This document shows positions 32,934-41,957 of a DNA stretch of 64,000 nt, in pieces. The stretch is from CAVYTF01 sp963708205 (lineage in GTDB: Bacteria > Bacteroidota > Bacteroidia > Chitinophagales > Chitinophagaceae), in NCBI GenBank assembly GCA_963708205.1, contig OY970196.1:868001-932000 (forward strand), read 5' to 3'. Under the pieces are notes generated by a model. The model was given only the letters and a program-made list of their open reading frames with translations, was not told the origin of the DNA and searched no databases. How positions within the stretch are numbered: position 1 is the first letter of the stretch; every line of letters begins with the position of its first letter. The position numbers were made by a program, and so were the translations under genes.

Positions 32934-33863
32934 TTATATTTTTTGAAAGGCTCTCGTTGTTGCTTTTGTTCCTTCAACAAGCTGAATAAAAATATCATTT
33001 AATGAAGGCAGCATTTCGTTGAATGATTCGATGTTTATGTTTTGATCAATAAAATATTTAAGCACATCATTACTTTTAAAACCGGTATTGATCTTTACAA
33101 AAAGATTATTCGCTTTTTGATCGATGACCTGAAATGAAGTGTGAGTAAGGCTTGCGGGCATTCCACTTAATTGTATGCTGAAAACATTTTCTTTAAATTG
33201 CTGTTTGATATCAACAACAGAGCCATCCAAAATTTTCCTGCCAAGGTTTACCAAAACAATATGATCGCAAATTTCTTCAACCTGTTCCATTCTGTGCGTG
33301 CTGAAAATAACAGTGCTTCCTCTTTGTGCTAAACCGTAAATTTCATCTTTAATTAAATTGGCATTCACAGGATCAAGCCCACTAAAAGGTTCATCAAGTA
33401 TTATCAGTTTCGGCTCATGCAAAACAGTTGTAACAAACTGTAATTTTTGACTCATCCCTTTACTAAGATCTTCAACTTTTTTATTCCACCAGCTTTGCAT
33501 TTCTAATCTTTCAAACCAAAATTTTATTTTCTGCAATGCATCACTTTTGCTCAAACCCTTTAGCTGTGCGAGATACAGAGCCTGCTCACCAATTTTCATT
33601 TTCTTGTATAAGCCACGCTCTTCGGGCATGTAGCCTATTTTTGTGATATCGTTCAGCGGATCAAAATGCTTTCCATCAAAAATAATTTCTCCGCTATCAG
33701 GATAGAAAATTCCTGTTATCATTCGCAGCAAAGTTGTTTTGCCCGCACCATTCGGACCAAGCAAACCAAAGATGCTGCCTTTGGTTATATTAAAACTAAT
33801 ATCATCAACTGCTTTTTGTGTTGCGTAATATTTTTTCAGATTATGCAATTCAAGAATATTCAT
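32934..33863 (-). CDS. ABC transporter ATP-binding protein (NatA-like)
   Basis: 309 aa with Walker A GPNGAGKTTL (about 38-47), signature LSKGMSQKLQF, Walker B LIILDEPFSGLDP and the H-loop FSTHRMEQ; a C-terminal DUF4162-type extension (about 215-309) typical of ABC-2 exporter ATPases follows. Pairs with the permease gene directly downstream. Divergent from the oxidoreductase gene at 33964. Confidence 0.93.
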   Translation of the reverse strand: MNILELHNLKKYYATQKAVDDISFNITKGSIFGLLGPNGAGKTTLLRMITGIFYPDSGEIIFDGKHFDPLNDITKIGYMPEERGLYKKMKIGEQALYLAQLKGLSKSDALQKIKFWFERLEMQSWWNKKVEDLSKGMSQKLQFVTTVLHEPKLIILDEPFSGLDPVNANLIKDEIYGLAQRGSTVIFSTHRMEQVEEICDHIVLVNLGRKILDGSVVDIKQQFKENVFSIQLSGMPASLTHTSFQVIDQKANNLFVKINTGFKSNDVLKYFIDQNINIESFNEMLPSLNDIFIQLVEGTKATTRAFQKI

Positions 33864-33963
33864 GTAAAATTATTTTTGCCGCTCAAAAGTAACTGATGCT
33901 GCGAAAAAGAAAGCTAATTTTATAAATTGATTTTAAAGATTAAAAAAATTAAACTTTAGATTT

Positions 33964-35436
33964 ATGACAGATGAAAAAAAAGAAGTGTCATTAAAAAACT
34001 CCCGCAGAAATTTTATTAGAAATACAGCTGTAGCGGCTGCTGGCTTTTATATTATTCCAAGGCATGTGCTTGGCAGAGGTTTTATTGCGCCAAGCGATAA
34101 ATTAGTAATTGCGTCAATCGGCGTTGGTGGAAAAGGTGCAAGCGACATAAGTTATTTTTATAAAACCGGTAAAGCAAACATTGCTTACTTATGCGATGTA
34201 GATGATCGTCAAACTGTGAAAAGTAAAACACTTTTGCCAAATGCTAAATATTATAAAGATTTCAGGGAAATGTTTGATAAGGAAAGCAAATCAATTGATG
34301 CTGTTTCGGTAAGTACGCCTGACCATACACATGCTGTCGCTGCAATGGCAGCAATGCAACTTGGCAAACATGTTTATGTACAAAAACCTTTGACACATGA
34401 TATTTACGAAGCCCGCATGCTGACAGAAGCTGCACATAAATATAAAGTTGTAACACAGATGGGCAACCAGGGCGCAAGTGGTGATGGCGTGAGACAATTA
34501 ATTGATTGGTATAAAGCAGATGAGATTGGTCATGTGCACACAGTTTATTGTTTCACTGACCGACCTGTTTGGCCACAAGGATTGCAAAGACCTTTAGAAT
34601 CTTCACCAATTCCTGCAGGACTTGATTTTGATTTGTGGCTTGGCACTGCACCGAAGAAAAATTATTTTGATACCCTGCTTCCTTTTAATTGGCGTGGCTG
34701 GTGGGATTATGGCACCGGCGCACTCGGAGACATGGCTTGCCATTTGATGGCTCAGCCTTTCCAGGTGCTGGATTTGGATTATCCCATTTCAGCGGAATGC
34801 AGTGTAGCAACGCGATACACAGCGCCATGGAAAATTGCATATTATCCTGAAAGCGGACCCATTTCATCACACATTATTTTAACTTTCAAAGGAAAAAAAC
34901 ATAACGAACCAAATATAAAATTGCATTGGATGGATGGTGGCATTCAACCTGAAAGGCCTGACGAACTTTTACCCAATGAAGAAATGGGCGATGGCGGAAA
35001 CGGAGTGATTTTTATTGGAAGCAAAGGCAAAATGATGTGTTCAACTTATGGCGCAAATCCACAGTTATTACCTACATCAAAAACTGCAACTACAATTGTA
35101 AAGCAAACAATAGCAAGGGTTCCCAACAGTGCGGACGGACATTACGAAGCATGGATAAATGCGTGCATTGCCGGTTATGGAAGTGATGAAGCAAATGATT
35201 TGAGTTCAAGATTTGATGTTGCTGGACCTTTAACCGAAAGTGTGTTGATGGGAAATCTTGCGATAAGAAGTTATGACATTCAAAAATTAAAAGATGGCAC
35301 AACAGATAAATATGAATACCCTGGCAGATATATAGAATTGTTGTGGGATGGACCGAATATGAGAATCACAAACTTTGATGAAGCAAATCAATTTGTAAAG
35401 AGAACTTATAGGGAGGGCTGGAGTTTGAATGTGTAA
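33964..35436 (+). CDS. Gfo/Idh/MocA family oxidoreductase, Tat-exported
   Basis: 490 aa: a twin-arginine signal (NSRRNFIRNTAVAAAGFYI, residues 12-30), Rossmann fold with IASIGVGGKGASDI (about 51-64), STPDHTH and the VQKPLTH motif carrying the catalytic-type lysine of EKP, then a C-terminal Gfo-type beta domain (LGTAPKKNYFDTLLPFNWRGWWDYGTGALGDMACH). Such proteins are abundant in Bacteroidota and act on sugars or sugar alcohols in the periplasm with pre-bound NAD(P). Substrate unknown. Converges with alanine dehydrogenase (3 bp gap). Confidence 0.9.
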   Translation: MTDEKKEVSLKNSRRNFIRNTAVAAAGFYIIPRHVLGRGFIAPSDKLVIASIGVGGKGASDISYFYKTGKANIAYLCDVDDRQTVKSKTLLPNAKYYKDFREMFDKESKSIDAVSVSTPDHTHAVAAMAAMQLGKHVYVQKPLTHDIYEARMLTEAAHKYKVVTQMGNQGASGDGVRQLIDWYKADEIGHVHTVYCFTDRPVWPQGLQRPLESSPIPAGLDFDLWLGTAPKKNYFDTLLPFNWRGWWDYGTGALGDMACHLMAQPFQVLDLDYPISAECSVATRYTAPWKIAYYPESGPISSHIILTFKGKKHNEPNIKLHWMDGGIQPERPDELLPNEEMGDGGNGVIFIGSKGKMMCSTYGANPQLLPTSKTATTIVKQTIARVPNSADGHYEAWINACIAGYGSDEANDLSSRFDVAGPLTESVLMGNLAIRSYDIQKLKDGTTDKYEYPGRYIELLWDGPNMRITNFDEANQFVKRTYREGWSLNV

Positions 35437-35439
35437 ATG

Positions 35440-36654
35440 TTATCTGCTGCTTGCTATCAACAAATTCAAATCCGTGAACTTCAGATCAAAGCGATCGCTG
35501 ATATAAAAATTTGTGACATACCCTTTGTATAAATAAATGCCGTGTCTCAGGTTTATATCATGCCAAAGCATTTGTTCAAAACCACCCTCATCCCCCGCTT
35601 CTAATAATATCGGCATTAATACATTGCTTATTGCCTGGCTTGCGGTACGTGCAAAACCGCTGGCAATATTCGGCACACAATAATGTATCACTCCATGTTT
35701 TACAAAAGTTGGATTTGAATGCGTTGTTATTTCGCTCGTTTCAAAACATCCACCGCGATCAATACTAACATCAATCACCACACTTCCCGGACGCATTGCC
35801 ATTACCATTTCTTCTGTAACAACAATTGGGCTTCTTCCATTTTCACTGCTTAAAGCGCCAACGGCAACCTCGCAGGTTTTTAATTGCTTAGCTAAAATTT
35901 TCGGTTCCATTACACAAGTCCAGACACGCACGCCAAGATTATTCTGCAATCGTTTCAAACGATACACATTGTTATCAAAAACTTTTACGGAAGCGCCAAG
36001 TGCAAGCGCTGTTCTTGTTGCAAATTCACCCACAACACCTGCACCAATTATAATAACTTTTGTTGGAGGAATACCGCTGATACCACCGAGCAGCACGCCT
36101 TTGCCGCTATCAACACTTCCAAGAAATTGGCCTGCGATGAGCATAGCGGCGCTGCCTGCAATTTCACTCATTGAGCGAACGATAGGATATGTGCCGCTGT
36201 CATCTTTTAAATTTTCAAAACTGAGGGCTGTGATATGCTTCTCACACATTTTTTCTATCAATTCTTTTTTCAATAAAGAAATATGAATGGGAGAAATAAT
36301 GGTTTGATATAATTGAAGATTTGGCAAATCTTCTTCAACAACGGGCGCGCTTTTTATTAAGATAGGGCATTTATAAACCTCGCGTTTGTTGTGTGCGATC
36401 TTTGCGCCGGCTTCACTAAAATCACGGTCACTATATTTACTTCCTTCGCCTGCTTTGGTTTCCATAACAACGTGGTGGCCGTTATTTACAAGCACGCTCA
36501 CGGCTTCCGGAATAAGCGCAATTCTGTTTTCCTGGAAAGCAGTTTCTTTTGGAATGCCGATGTTTAGTTTTGCAGTTTGTGGTTTTATATCAAGCGTTTC
36601 TTCAAGTGTTTGATAACTGAAAGAAGGAGTGACAATTGATTTAGAAGATGCCAT
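35440..36654 (-). CDS. ald: Alanine dehydrogenase
   Basis: 404 aa of the alanine dehydrogenase/PNT family (L-alanine to pyruvate + NH3 with NAD). Seen: LNIGIPKETAFQENRIALIPEAV (about 30-52), the Rossmann motif IIGAGVVGEFA, and HYCVPNIASGFARTASQAISN near the C-terminus. It is about 30 residues longer than B. subtilis Ald at the N-terminus (MASSKSIVTPSFSYQTLEET), an extension I believe is usual in Bacteroidota versions. Distinguished from transhydrogenase alpha subunit by lack of membrane helices. Single gene. Confidence 0.88.
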   Translation of the reverse strand: MASSKSIVTPSFSYQTLEETLDIKPQTAKLNIGIPKETAFQENRIALIPEAVSVLVNNGHHVVMETKAGEGSKYSDRDFSEAGAKIAHNKREVYKCPILIKSAPVVEEDLPNLQLYQTIISPIHISLLKKELIEKMCEKHITALSFENLKDDSGTYPIVRSMSEIAGSAAMLIAGQFLGSVDSGKGVLLGGISGIPPTKVIIIGAGVVGEFATRTALALGASVKVFDNNVYRLKRLQNNLGVRVWTCVMEPKILAKQLKTCEVAVGALSSENGRSPIVVTEEMVMAMRPGSVVIDVSIDRGGCFETSEITTHSNPTFVKHGVIHYCVPNIASGFARTASQAISNVLMPILLEAGDEGGFEQMLWHDINLRHGIYLYKGYVTNFYISDRFDLKFTDLNLLIASSR

Positions 36655-36789
36655 TTAAAAATAAAATTGACTTTAAAATTAGTTTATTTAAATGATTAAC
36701 GAATGTTGTTTTATCACCAGAAAAATTCCAAAATTATATTTCCATTTTTACAAGAAAGAATTTAAAGCTACGCTAACTTCGTAAAAGAT

Positions 36790-37377
36790 ATGATTGCTAT
36801 TGACAATAAATTAATCAGTGATAAAATAATTGAAGCGCAATTTGTTTGCGATCTAAATAAGTGCAAAGGTGGTTGCTGTGAAGATGGTGATGCAGGCGCG
36901 CCGCTTGAATTAAATGAGTTGGATGAGTTGATAAAAAATTATGAAACCGTAAAATCTTATCTCACAAAAGAAGGCATTGAAACAATTCAAAAGCAGGGAA
37001 AATATATTTATGATAATGAGTTTGGCTGGGTTACTCCAACCATTGATGGCGACATGTGCGCTTATGGAAAACGTGATGAACGCGGCATTATAAAATGTGG
37101 CATTGAAGCAGCATACATTGATGGAAAAATCAGTTGGAAAAAACCGATCAGTTGTCACTTATTTCCTATTCGCGTAAGAAAAAGCAAACAGGATGAAGAT
37201 GTTGAATACTTAAATTATGAACCACGTTCTGATCTTTGTAAAGCAGCTTGTAAATTAGGAAAGCAACTAAAAGTGCCTGTGTATATTTTTTTAAAAGAAT
37301 CTATCATAAGAAAATTTGGCGAGCCCTTTTATGAAGCTTTGGAAGCCAGTGCGAAACATCTAGAAAATGTAACTTGA
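36790..37377 (+). CDS. DUF3109 family Cys-rich protein
   Basis: 195 aa with eight or more cysteines in the DUF3109 pattern: CDLNKCKGGCC (about 20-30), MCAYG, IIKCGIEA, SCHLFPIRV and DLCKAACKLG, probably holding an Fe-S cluster or zinc (related in spirit to YkgJ-type CxxCxxxCC proteins). Function is unknown. A TAACTTCG box lies at 36774-36781. The bacillithiol reductase gene starts 72 bp downstream with its own promoter. Confidence 0.85.
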   Translation: MIAIDNKLISDKIIEAQFVCDLNKCKGGCCEDGDAGAPLELNELDELIKNYETVKSYLTKEGIETIQKQGKYIYDNEFGWVTPTIDGDMCAYGKRDERGIIKCGIEAAYIDGKISWKKPISCHLFPIRVRKSKQDEDVEYLNYEPRSDLCKAACKLGKQLKVPVYIFLKESIIRKFGEPFYEALEASAKHLENVT

Positions 37378-37437
37378 AAAAACCTTTTATCCTTCATTTC
37401 AAAAAATTCTTCCTTCAAAAAATAATAATTGTAAGCG

Positions 37438-37445
37438 TAGCTTTG
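37438..37445 (+). promoter_or_regulatory. TAGCTTTG box 4 nt before the ypdA start
   Basis: The -7 element is separated from the ATG by AAAA only, so the transcript would start at or within a base or two of the start codon. No good -33 TTTG is visible. Confidence 0.5.
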
Positions 37446-37449
37446 AAAA

Positions 37450-38424
37450 ATGAGCAAGTATGACGTATTCATCATTGGTGGTGGACCAATCGGTTTAGCA
37501 AGCGGGATTGCTGCAAAAAAAGCGGGATTAAAATATATAATCATTGAAAAAGGTTGTGTGGTAAACAGTTTGTTTAACTATCCTGTAAACATGACTTTTT
37601 TTTCAACTTCTGAAAGATTGGAAATTGGCGGCGTTCCTTTTATGAGTTTGCTTTCTAAACCCAAGCGTGCCGAAGCCGTGGAATATTATCGCCGAGTATT
37701 GCAAATGTTTCAGCTCAATATAAAATTGTTCGAACATGTTGATGACGTGAAACGCAATGATGACAATACTTTCAGCATAACAACTTCAAAAAATATTTAT
37801 ACAGCATGCAATATTATTGTTGCCACAGGCTTTTATGATATTCCTGTAAAGCTGAATATTCCGGGAGAAAATTTATCCAAAGTTTCTCATTATTATAAAG
37901 ACCCACATTTTTATGCATTTCAGAAAGTGATAGTTGTTGGCGCAAGTAATTCTTCTGTTGATGCTGCGCTTGAATGCTGGCGCAAAGGTGCAGATGTAAC
38001 AATGGTTGTGCGCAAAGATGATATTGGTAAAAGAGTAAAATATTGGGTGCGCCCTGATATTATTAACCGCATTGCAGAAGGCAGTATAAAAGCTTATTTT
38101 AATTCGCATCTTGTTGAAGTTGCAGAAAAATATGCATCAATAAAAACGCCCGATGGCTTGATAACAATTGAGAATGATTTTGTGCTTGCACTTACCGGCT
38201 ATCATCCTGATTTTTCTTTGTTGAAAAAAATTGGAATTGAATTATCGGATGATGAAAACAGTTGTCCTGTTTATCATGAAGCATCAATGGAAACAAATAT
38301 TAAAGGTGTTTATTTAGCTGGCGTTGTTTGCGGAGGAATGAATACGCATAAATTATTTATAGAAAATTCACGCGAGCATGCTGAAAAAATTATAGCCGAT
38401 ATTAAAAATAAAATAACGCAATAA
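37450..38424 (+). CDS. ypdA: YpdA-type bacillithiol disulfide reductase
   Basis: 324 aa flavoprotein: FAD motif IIGGGPIGLASGIAAKKAG (residues 8-26), the YpdA signature YPVNMTFFSTSERLEIGG (about 42-59), NADPH motif VVGASNSSVDAALE (about 159-172), and no CxxC redox pair, which separates it from thioredoxin reductase. YpdA reduces oxidised bacillithiol in Firmicutes and is common in Bacteroidota, which also make bacillithiol. Terminator follows. Confidence 0.9.
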   Translation: MSKYDVFIIGGGPIGLASGIAAKKAGLKYIIIEKGCVVNSLFNYPVNMTFFSTSERLEIGGVPFMSLLSKPKRAEAVEYYRRVLQMFQLNIKLFEHVDDVKRNDDNTFSITTSKNIYTACNIIVATGFYDIPVKLNIPGENLSKVSHYYKDPHFYAFQKVIVVGASNSSVDAALECWRKGADVTMVVRKDDIGKRVKYWVRPDIINRIAEGSIKAYFNSHLVEVAEKYASIKTPDGLITIENDFVLALTGYHPDFSLLKKIGIELSDDENSCPVYHEASMETNIKGVYLAGVVCGGMNTHKLFIENSREHAEKIIADIKNKITQ

Positions 38425-38440
38425 ATTATTTTATAAATAA

Positions 38441-38467
38441 AAAGTCCCGAAAATTTTCAGGACTTTT
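38441..38467. terminator. Bidirectional terminator between ypdA and rpsA
   Basis: AAGTCC-C-GAAAATTTTC-A-GGACTT: an outer 6-bp stem and an inner self-complementary GAAAATTTTC, flanked by A and T runs. The two genes converge on it. Confidence 0.85.
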
Positions 38468-38486
38468 TTGAATTAAAAAATTCAAT

Positions 38487-40397
38487 TTACTTATCGTCGT
38501 CTTCTTCTTTTTTCAATTTTTCTTTTATTTCTGCCAAAGCCGAAAGATCACCAAGGGTAGTTTTTTCAACCTTTGCCTGAACTGCTTTTACAGCTTTCTT
38601 CGTTTTGTCAGCTTCTACTCTTGCTTCTTTTTTTGCAGTTTCCTTTTCTTCTAATCTTGATTGTTCCCAAATGCGGCTATGACTGAGTACAATGCGTTTG
38701 TCATTTCTGTCAAACTCAACAACCATAAACTGTGCAGTCTCATCATTGCCAATTGCTTTACCATCTTCTTTAAACAAAAATCTTGCTGGCACAAAACCCT
38801 CAAGACCATATGGCAATTGAACTATAGCGCCTTTGTCGTCTCTGCGAACAACAGTTCCTTCATGAATTGTTCCAACTGCAAATGTTTCTTCCAAAGCATT
38901 CCAGGGATCTTCTTCTAATTGTTTATGACCAAGCTGCAGCTTGCGGTTTTCTTTATCAATACCAAGAATAATTATATCAATATGTTCTCCAACCTTTATG
39001 AAATCAGAAGGATGATTGAAACGTTTCAGCCAGCTTAAATCACTGATGTGAATCATGCCGCCAATGCCTGGTTCAAGCTCAATAAATACGCCATAAGGAG
39101 TAATATTTTTTACCAATCCTTTGTGTTTGCTTCCTTCAGGATATTTCGTTTCGATGGTATTCCATGGATCTTCTGAAAGTTGTTTGATAGAAAGACTCAT
39201 CTTGCGTGATTCTTTATCAAGGGTTACAACTTTTGCTTCGTATTCATCTCCTAATTTAAAAAATTCTTTTGCATTGATCGGTGTGTTTGCCCAGGTAATT
39301 TCACTTACATGAACAAGACCTTCAACGCCGGGTTGTATTTCCAGAAAAGCACCATAATCTTCTATGTTCACCACTTTACCTTTTATTATAGAACCTTCTT
39401 TTATATTTTCAGGCAACACATCCCAGGGATGTGGTGTAAGTTGTTTCAAGCCAAGACTGATACGCTTTTTATCATCATCAAAATCAAGCACTACAACCTG
39501 TAATTTCTGATCAAGTTTCAACACTTCTGTCGGATGAGAAATTCTGCCCCATGAAATATCGGTGATATATAATAAGCCATCCAAACCGCCAAGATCCATA
39601 AATGCGCCGAAGTCTGTAATGTTCTTTACAGTTCCTTCAAGCACCTGACCTTTTTCAAGTTTGCTCATTATTTGTGTGCGCTGCGCTTCCATATCACTTT
39701 CGATAAGGGCTTTGTGAGACACAACAGCATTCTTAATTGTTTCGTTGATCTTTACAACTTTAAATTCCATTGTTTTACCAACAAACTGATCGTAATCTGT
39801 TACAGGTTTTACATCGATCTGTGAACCTGGCAAAAATGTTTCCATTCCAAAAACATCAACTATCAATCCGCCTTTTGTTTTGCTGGTAACAGTGCCTGTA
39901 ACAATTTCACCTGTTTTATGCACTTCCATAATTCTTTGCCATGCTCGAAAAGTGCGTGCAGACTTGCGGCTGAGATGAAGATTGCCATCGCGATCTTCTT
40001 TTTCAACAACCATCACTTCCACAACATCACCAACTTTAATATTTGGGATGTCGCGAAATTCATTCAAAGAAATTAATCCATCGCTTTTAAAACCGATGTT
40101 GATAACAGCATCTGTTTTTGTTAAGCCTACAACAGTACCATTTAAAATTTCCCGGTCTTCAATTTTTACAAAAGTGTCTTCATACACTTTATCATATTTT
40201 TTTGTTTCGTCCTGAGAGTAATGAGAAACATTGCGTTTATCAACACTCCAGTCAAAATCATCATGAGCAACAGTTTCCTGAACTGGCTCTGCAACCGGAA
40301 TATTTGTTGTCGCTGTTTGCGTTTGCTCTGCAGGTTGTGCAGTAGCTTGCGCCTCTGTTGCTTCAGCGTTTGAGTTTACAATATTGTTTTCAGACAT
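38487..40397 (-). CDS. rpsA: 30S ribosomal protein S1
   Basis: 636 aa from the ATG at 40397 (MSENNIVNSNAEATEAQA); the in-frame ATG five codons upstream lies in the 5' hairpin region. After a Gln/Thr/Ala-rich tail of about 70 residues come six S1 RNA-binding repeats (for example GTVTSKTKGGLIVDVFGMETFLPGS, GTVKNITDFGAFMDLGGLDGLLYITD, GLVKNITPYGVFIELEPGIGGMIHISD), then a Lys/Glu/Ala-rich C-terminus. S1 recruits mRNA, which is thought to matter more in this phylum, where Shine-Dalgarno sites are scarce. Single gene with its own promoter. Confidence 0.95.
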   Translation of the reverse strand: MSENNIVNSNAEATEAQATAQPAEQTQTATTNIPVAEPVQETVAHDDFDWSVDKRNVSHYSQDETKKYDKVYEDTFVKIEDREILNGTVVGLTKTDAVINIGFKSDGLISLNEFRDIPNIKVGDVVEVMVVEKEDRDGNLHLSRKSARTFRAWQRIMEVHKTGEIVTGTVTSKTKGGLIVDVFGMETFLPGSQIDVKPVTDYDQFVGKTMEFKVVKINETIKNAVVSHKALIESDMEAQRTQIMSKLEKGQVLEGTVKNITDFGAFMDLGGLDGLLYITDISWGRISHPTEVLKLDQKLQVVVLDFDDDKKRISLGLKQLTPHPWDVLPENIKEGSIIKGKVVNIEDYGAFLEIQPGVEGLVHVSEITWANTPINAKEFFKLGDEYEAKVVTLDKESRKMSLSIKQLSEDPWNTIETKYPEGSKHKGLVKNITPYGVFIELEPGIGGMIHISDLSWLKRFNHPSDFIKVGEHIDIIILGIDKENRKLQLGHKQLEEDPWNALEETFAVGTIHEGTVVRRDDKGAIVQLPYGLEGFVPARFLFKEDGKAIGNDETAQFMVVEFDRNDKRIVLSHSRIWEQSRLEEKETAKKEARVEADKTKKAVKAVQAKVEKTTLGDLSALAEIKEKLKKEEDDDK

Positions 40398-40405
40398 GCT
40401 TAAAT

Positions 40406-40436
40406 CCCGCATTTTTTATTCGGGGCGGCGAAGGTA
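40406..40436 (-). promoter_or_regulatory. Promoter box and 5' hairpin of rpsA
   Basis: TACCTTCG on the minus strand (40436-40429) followed by CCCG-11 nt-CGGG (40424-40406), ending 8 bp before the rpsA ATG. Same arrangement as at rpsJ and rplU, with a weaker stem and no clear -33 element. Confidence 0.5.
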
Positions 40437-40852
40437 CAAAAAATAAGATTTGCTTGATAATATATGAAAAAAAAGCACCAAGTTTAGTATTATACTCTCT
40501 TTATCTCTAAAGTTCGTATGGTCTACTTTGCCTGATGCTTTCGTTTGAGTAGCTTCGAAATAATTCGATTAATTTTTTCACCTTCAAAAAAATCCGCATT
40601 ACCAGTTAAGATTCTGCTTCAATATTTATTCGGATTCAATCTTAATCATCGAAATCTCAGCGTCTCAATTGCAAAGTAAAGATACCAATTGCGATAGACG
40701 TTTTCCAAATTTTTTGCTCATTTACTCTGCACCAGTTTTGCACGCTAAAAGCAGACTTTATTCAAGTTAATTCACAGGTAATTTACATTCATTCAACACT
40801 TACCTGTCTATTTTTCTTCCCTTCAAAAAATCTTTCATTACCAATTTTAAAA
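40437..40852. other. Gene-free spacer between rpsA and prfB
   Basis: About 415 bp without a gene or a repeat shared with other parts of the window. The only structures noticed are a long-range inverted repeat TAAGATT/AATCTTA near 40606-40640 and ACAGGTAA (40774-40781) with TTACCTGT (40800-40807), an 8-bp stem with an 18-nt loop, 45 bp before the prfB promoter box. Confidence 0.5.
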
Positions 40853-40860
40853 TAGTTTTG
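40853..40860 (+). promoter_or_regulatory. TAGTTTTG box 4 nt before the prfB start
   Basis: A -7 type element followed by CGCC and the ATG at 40865, predicting a leaderless or nearly leaderless prfB mRNA. Confidence 0.5.
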
Positions 40861-40864
40861 CGCC

Positions 40865-41954
40865 ATGACAGTTGAACAAATTAAATCATTAAGAGAACGC
40901 ACTTCCGTTCTAAGGAGGTTTCTTTGACGTTGATGATCGAACACAAAAAATAAACGAAGACCGCACAGTTTCCGTTTCCGCAGGATTTTGGAATGATAAT
41001 GCCCGCGCCACTTCCGTGATGAAAGAAATTAAGGTGAATGATTATTGGTTAAAAATGTATCACGAAGTTGAAACCGCTGTAGAAGATTTTGCTGTGCTGT
41101 TTGATTTTTGGAAAAGCGGAGACGCGACTGAAGACGAAACAAGAGAAGCCTATGAAAATGCATTGCATTTAATAGAAGATGCAGAGTTTAAAAGCACACT
41201 TAATAAACCTGAAGATGAATTGCCTGGCGTGCTGCAAATTAATCCTGGTGCGGGCGGAACTGAAAGCCAGGATTGGGCTGAAATGCTTTTGCGTATGTAC
41301 AGAATGTATGGTGAGAAGCAGGGATGGAAAGTAACTGAACTTGATTTTCAACAGGGCGATGGTGCCGGAATAAAAACAGCAACACTTCAATTTGATGGAC
41401 CTTTTGCGTATGGTTTTTTAAAAGCGGAAAGTGGTGTGCATCGTCTCGTACGCATTTCGCCTTTTGACAGCAATGCAAGACGGCATACCTCTTTTGCAAG
41501 TGTGTATGTGTACCCATTAATTGATGATACAATTGAAATAGAAGTTAATCCTGCAGATGTTGAATGGGCTTTTTTCAGAAGCGGAGGCAGCGGCGGACAG
41601 AATGTAAACAAAGTGGAAACTGCTGTGCGATTAAAACATATCCCATCAGGAATTATTGTTGAATGTCAACAAGCCAGAACACAAGGTGAGAATCGTGAAC
41701 TTGCAATGAAGATGTTGAAAAGCCGGTTGTATGAAGAAGAATTGCGCAAGCGCGAAGAATTGAAAAATGCTGCTAACAGTAGTAAGAAAAAAATAGAATG
41801 GGGAAGCCAGATACGCAGCTATGTTTTTCATCCTTATAAAATGATCAAAGATCATCGCACGAATTATGAAGTTGGAAATGTGCAACCTGTAATGGATGGA
41901 GATCTAGACGGTTTTATTAAAGCTTATTTGATGATGGAAAAAGAAGATCAATAA
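40865..41954 (+). CDS. prfB: Peptide chain release factor 2, with programmed +1 frameshift
   Basis: The zero frame runs ATG (40865) through 20 codons to the in-frame TGA at 40925-40927; the local sequence is AGGAGG-TTT-CTT-TGA-C, the canonical RF2 slip site with an internal Shine-Dalgarno. Skipping T40925 gives ...FL-DVDDRTQKINEDRTVS and continues to TAA at 41952-41954, total 362 aa (join 40865-40924, 40926-41954). Domains: helical domain 1, the TELDFQQGDGAGIKTA region, GGQ peptidyl hydrolysis motif in SGGSGGQNVNKVETAVRLKH, and an anticodon-like SPF motif (RISPFDSNARRHTSF). RF2 reads UGA and UAA. Calling the start at 41016 would lose about 70 residues. Confidence 0.95.
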
Positions 41955-41957
41955 AAG

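Noticed and set aside
41016..41954. prfB starting at the ATG at 41016
   Set aside because: The upstream frame encodes the missing RF2 N-terminus, reached by the +1 shift at 40925.
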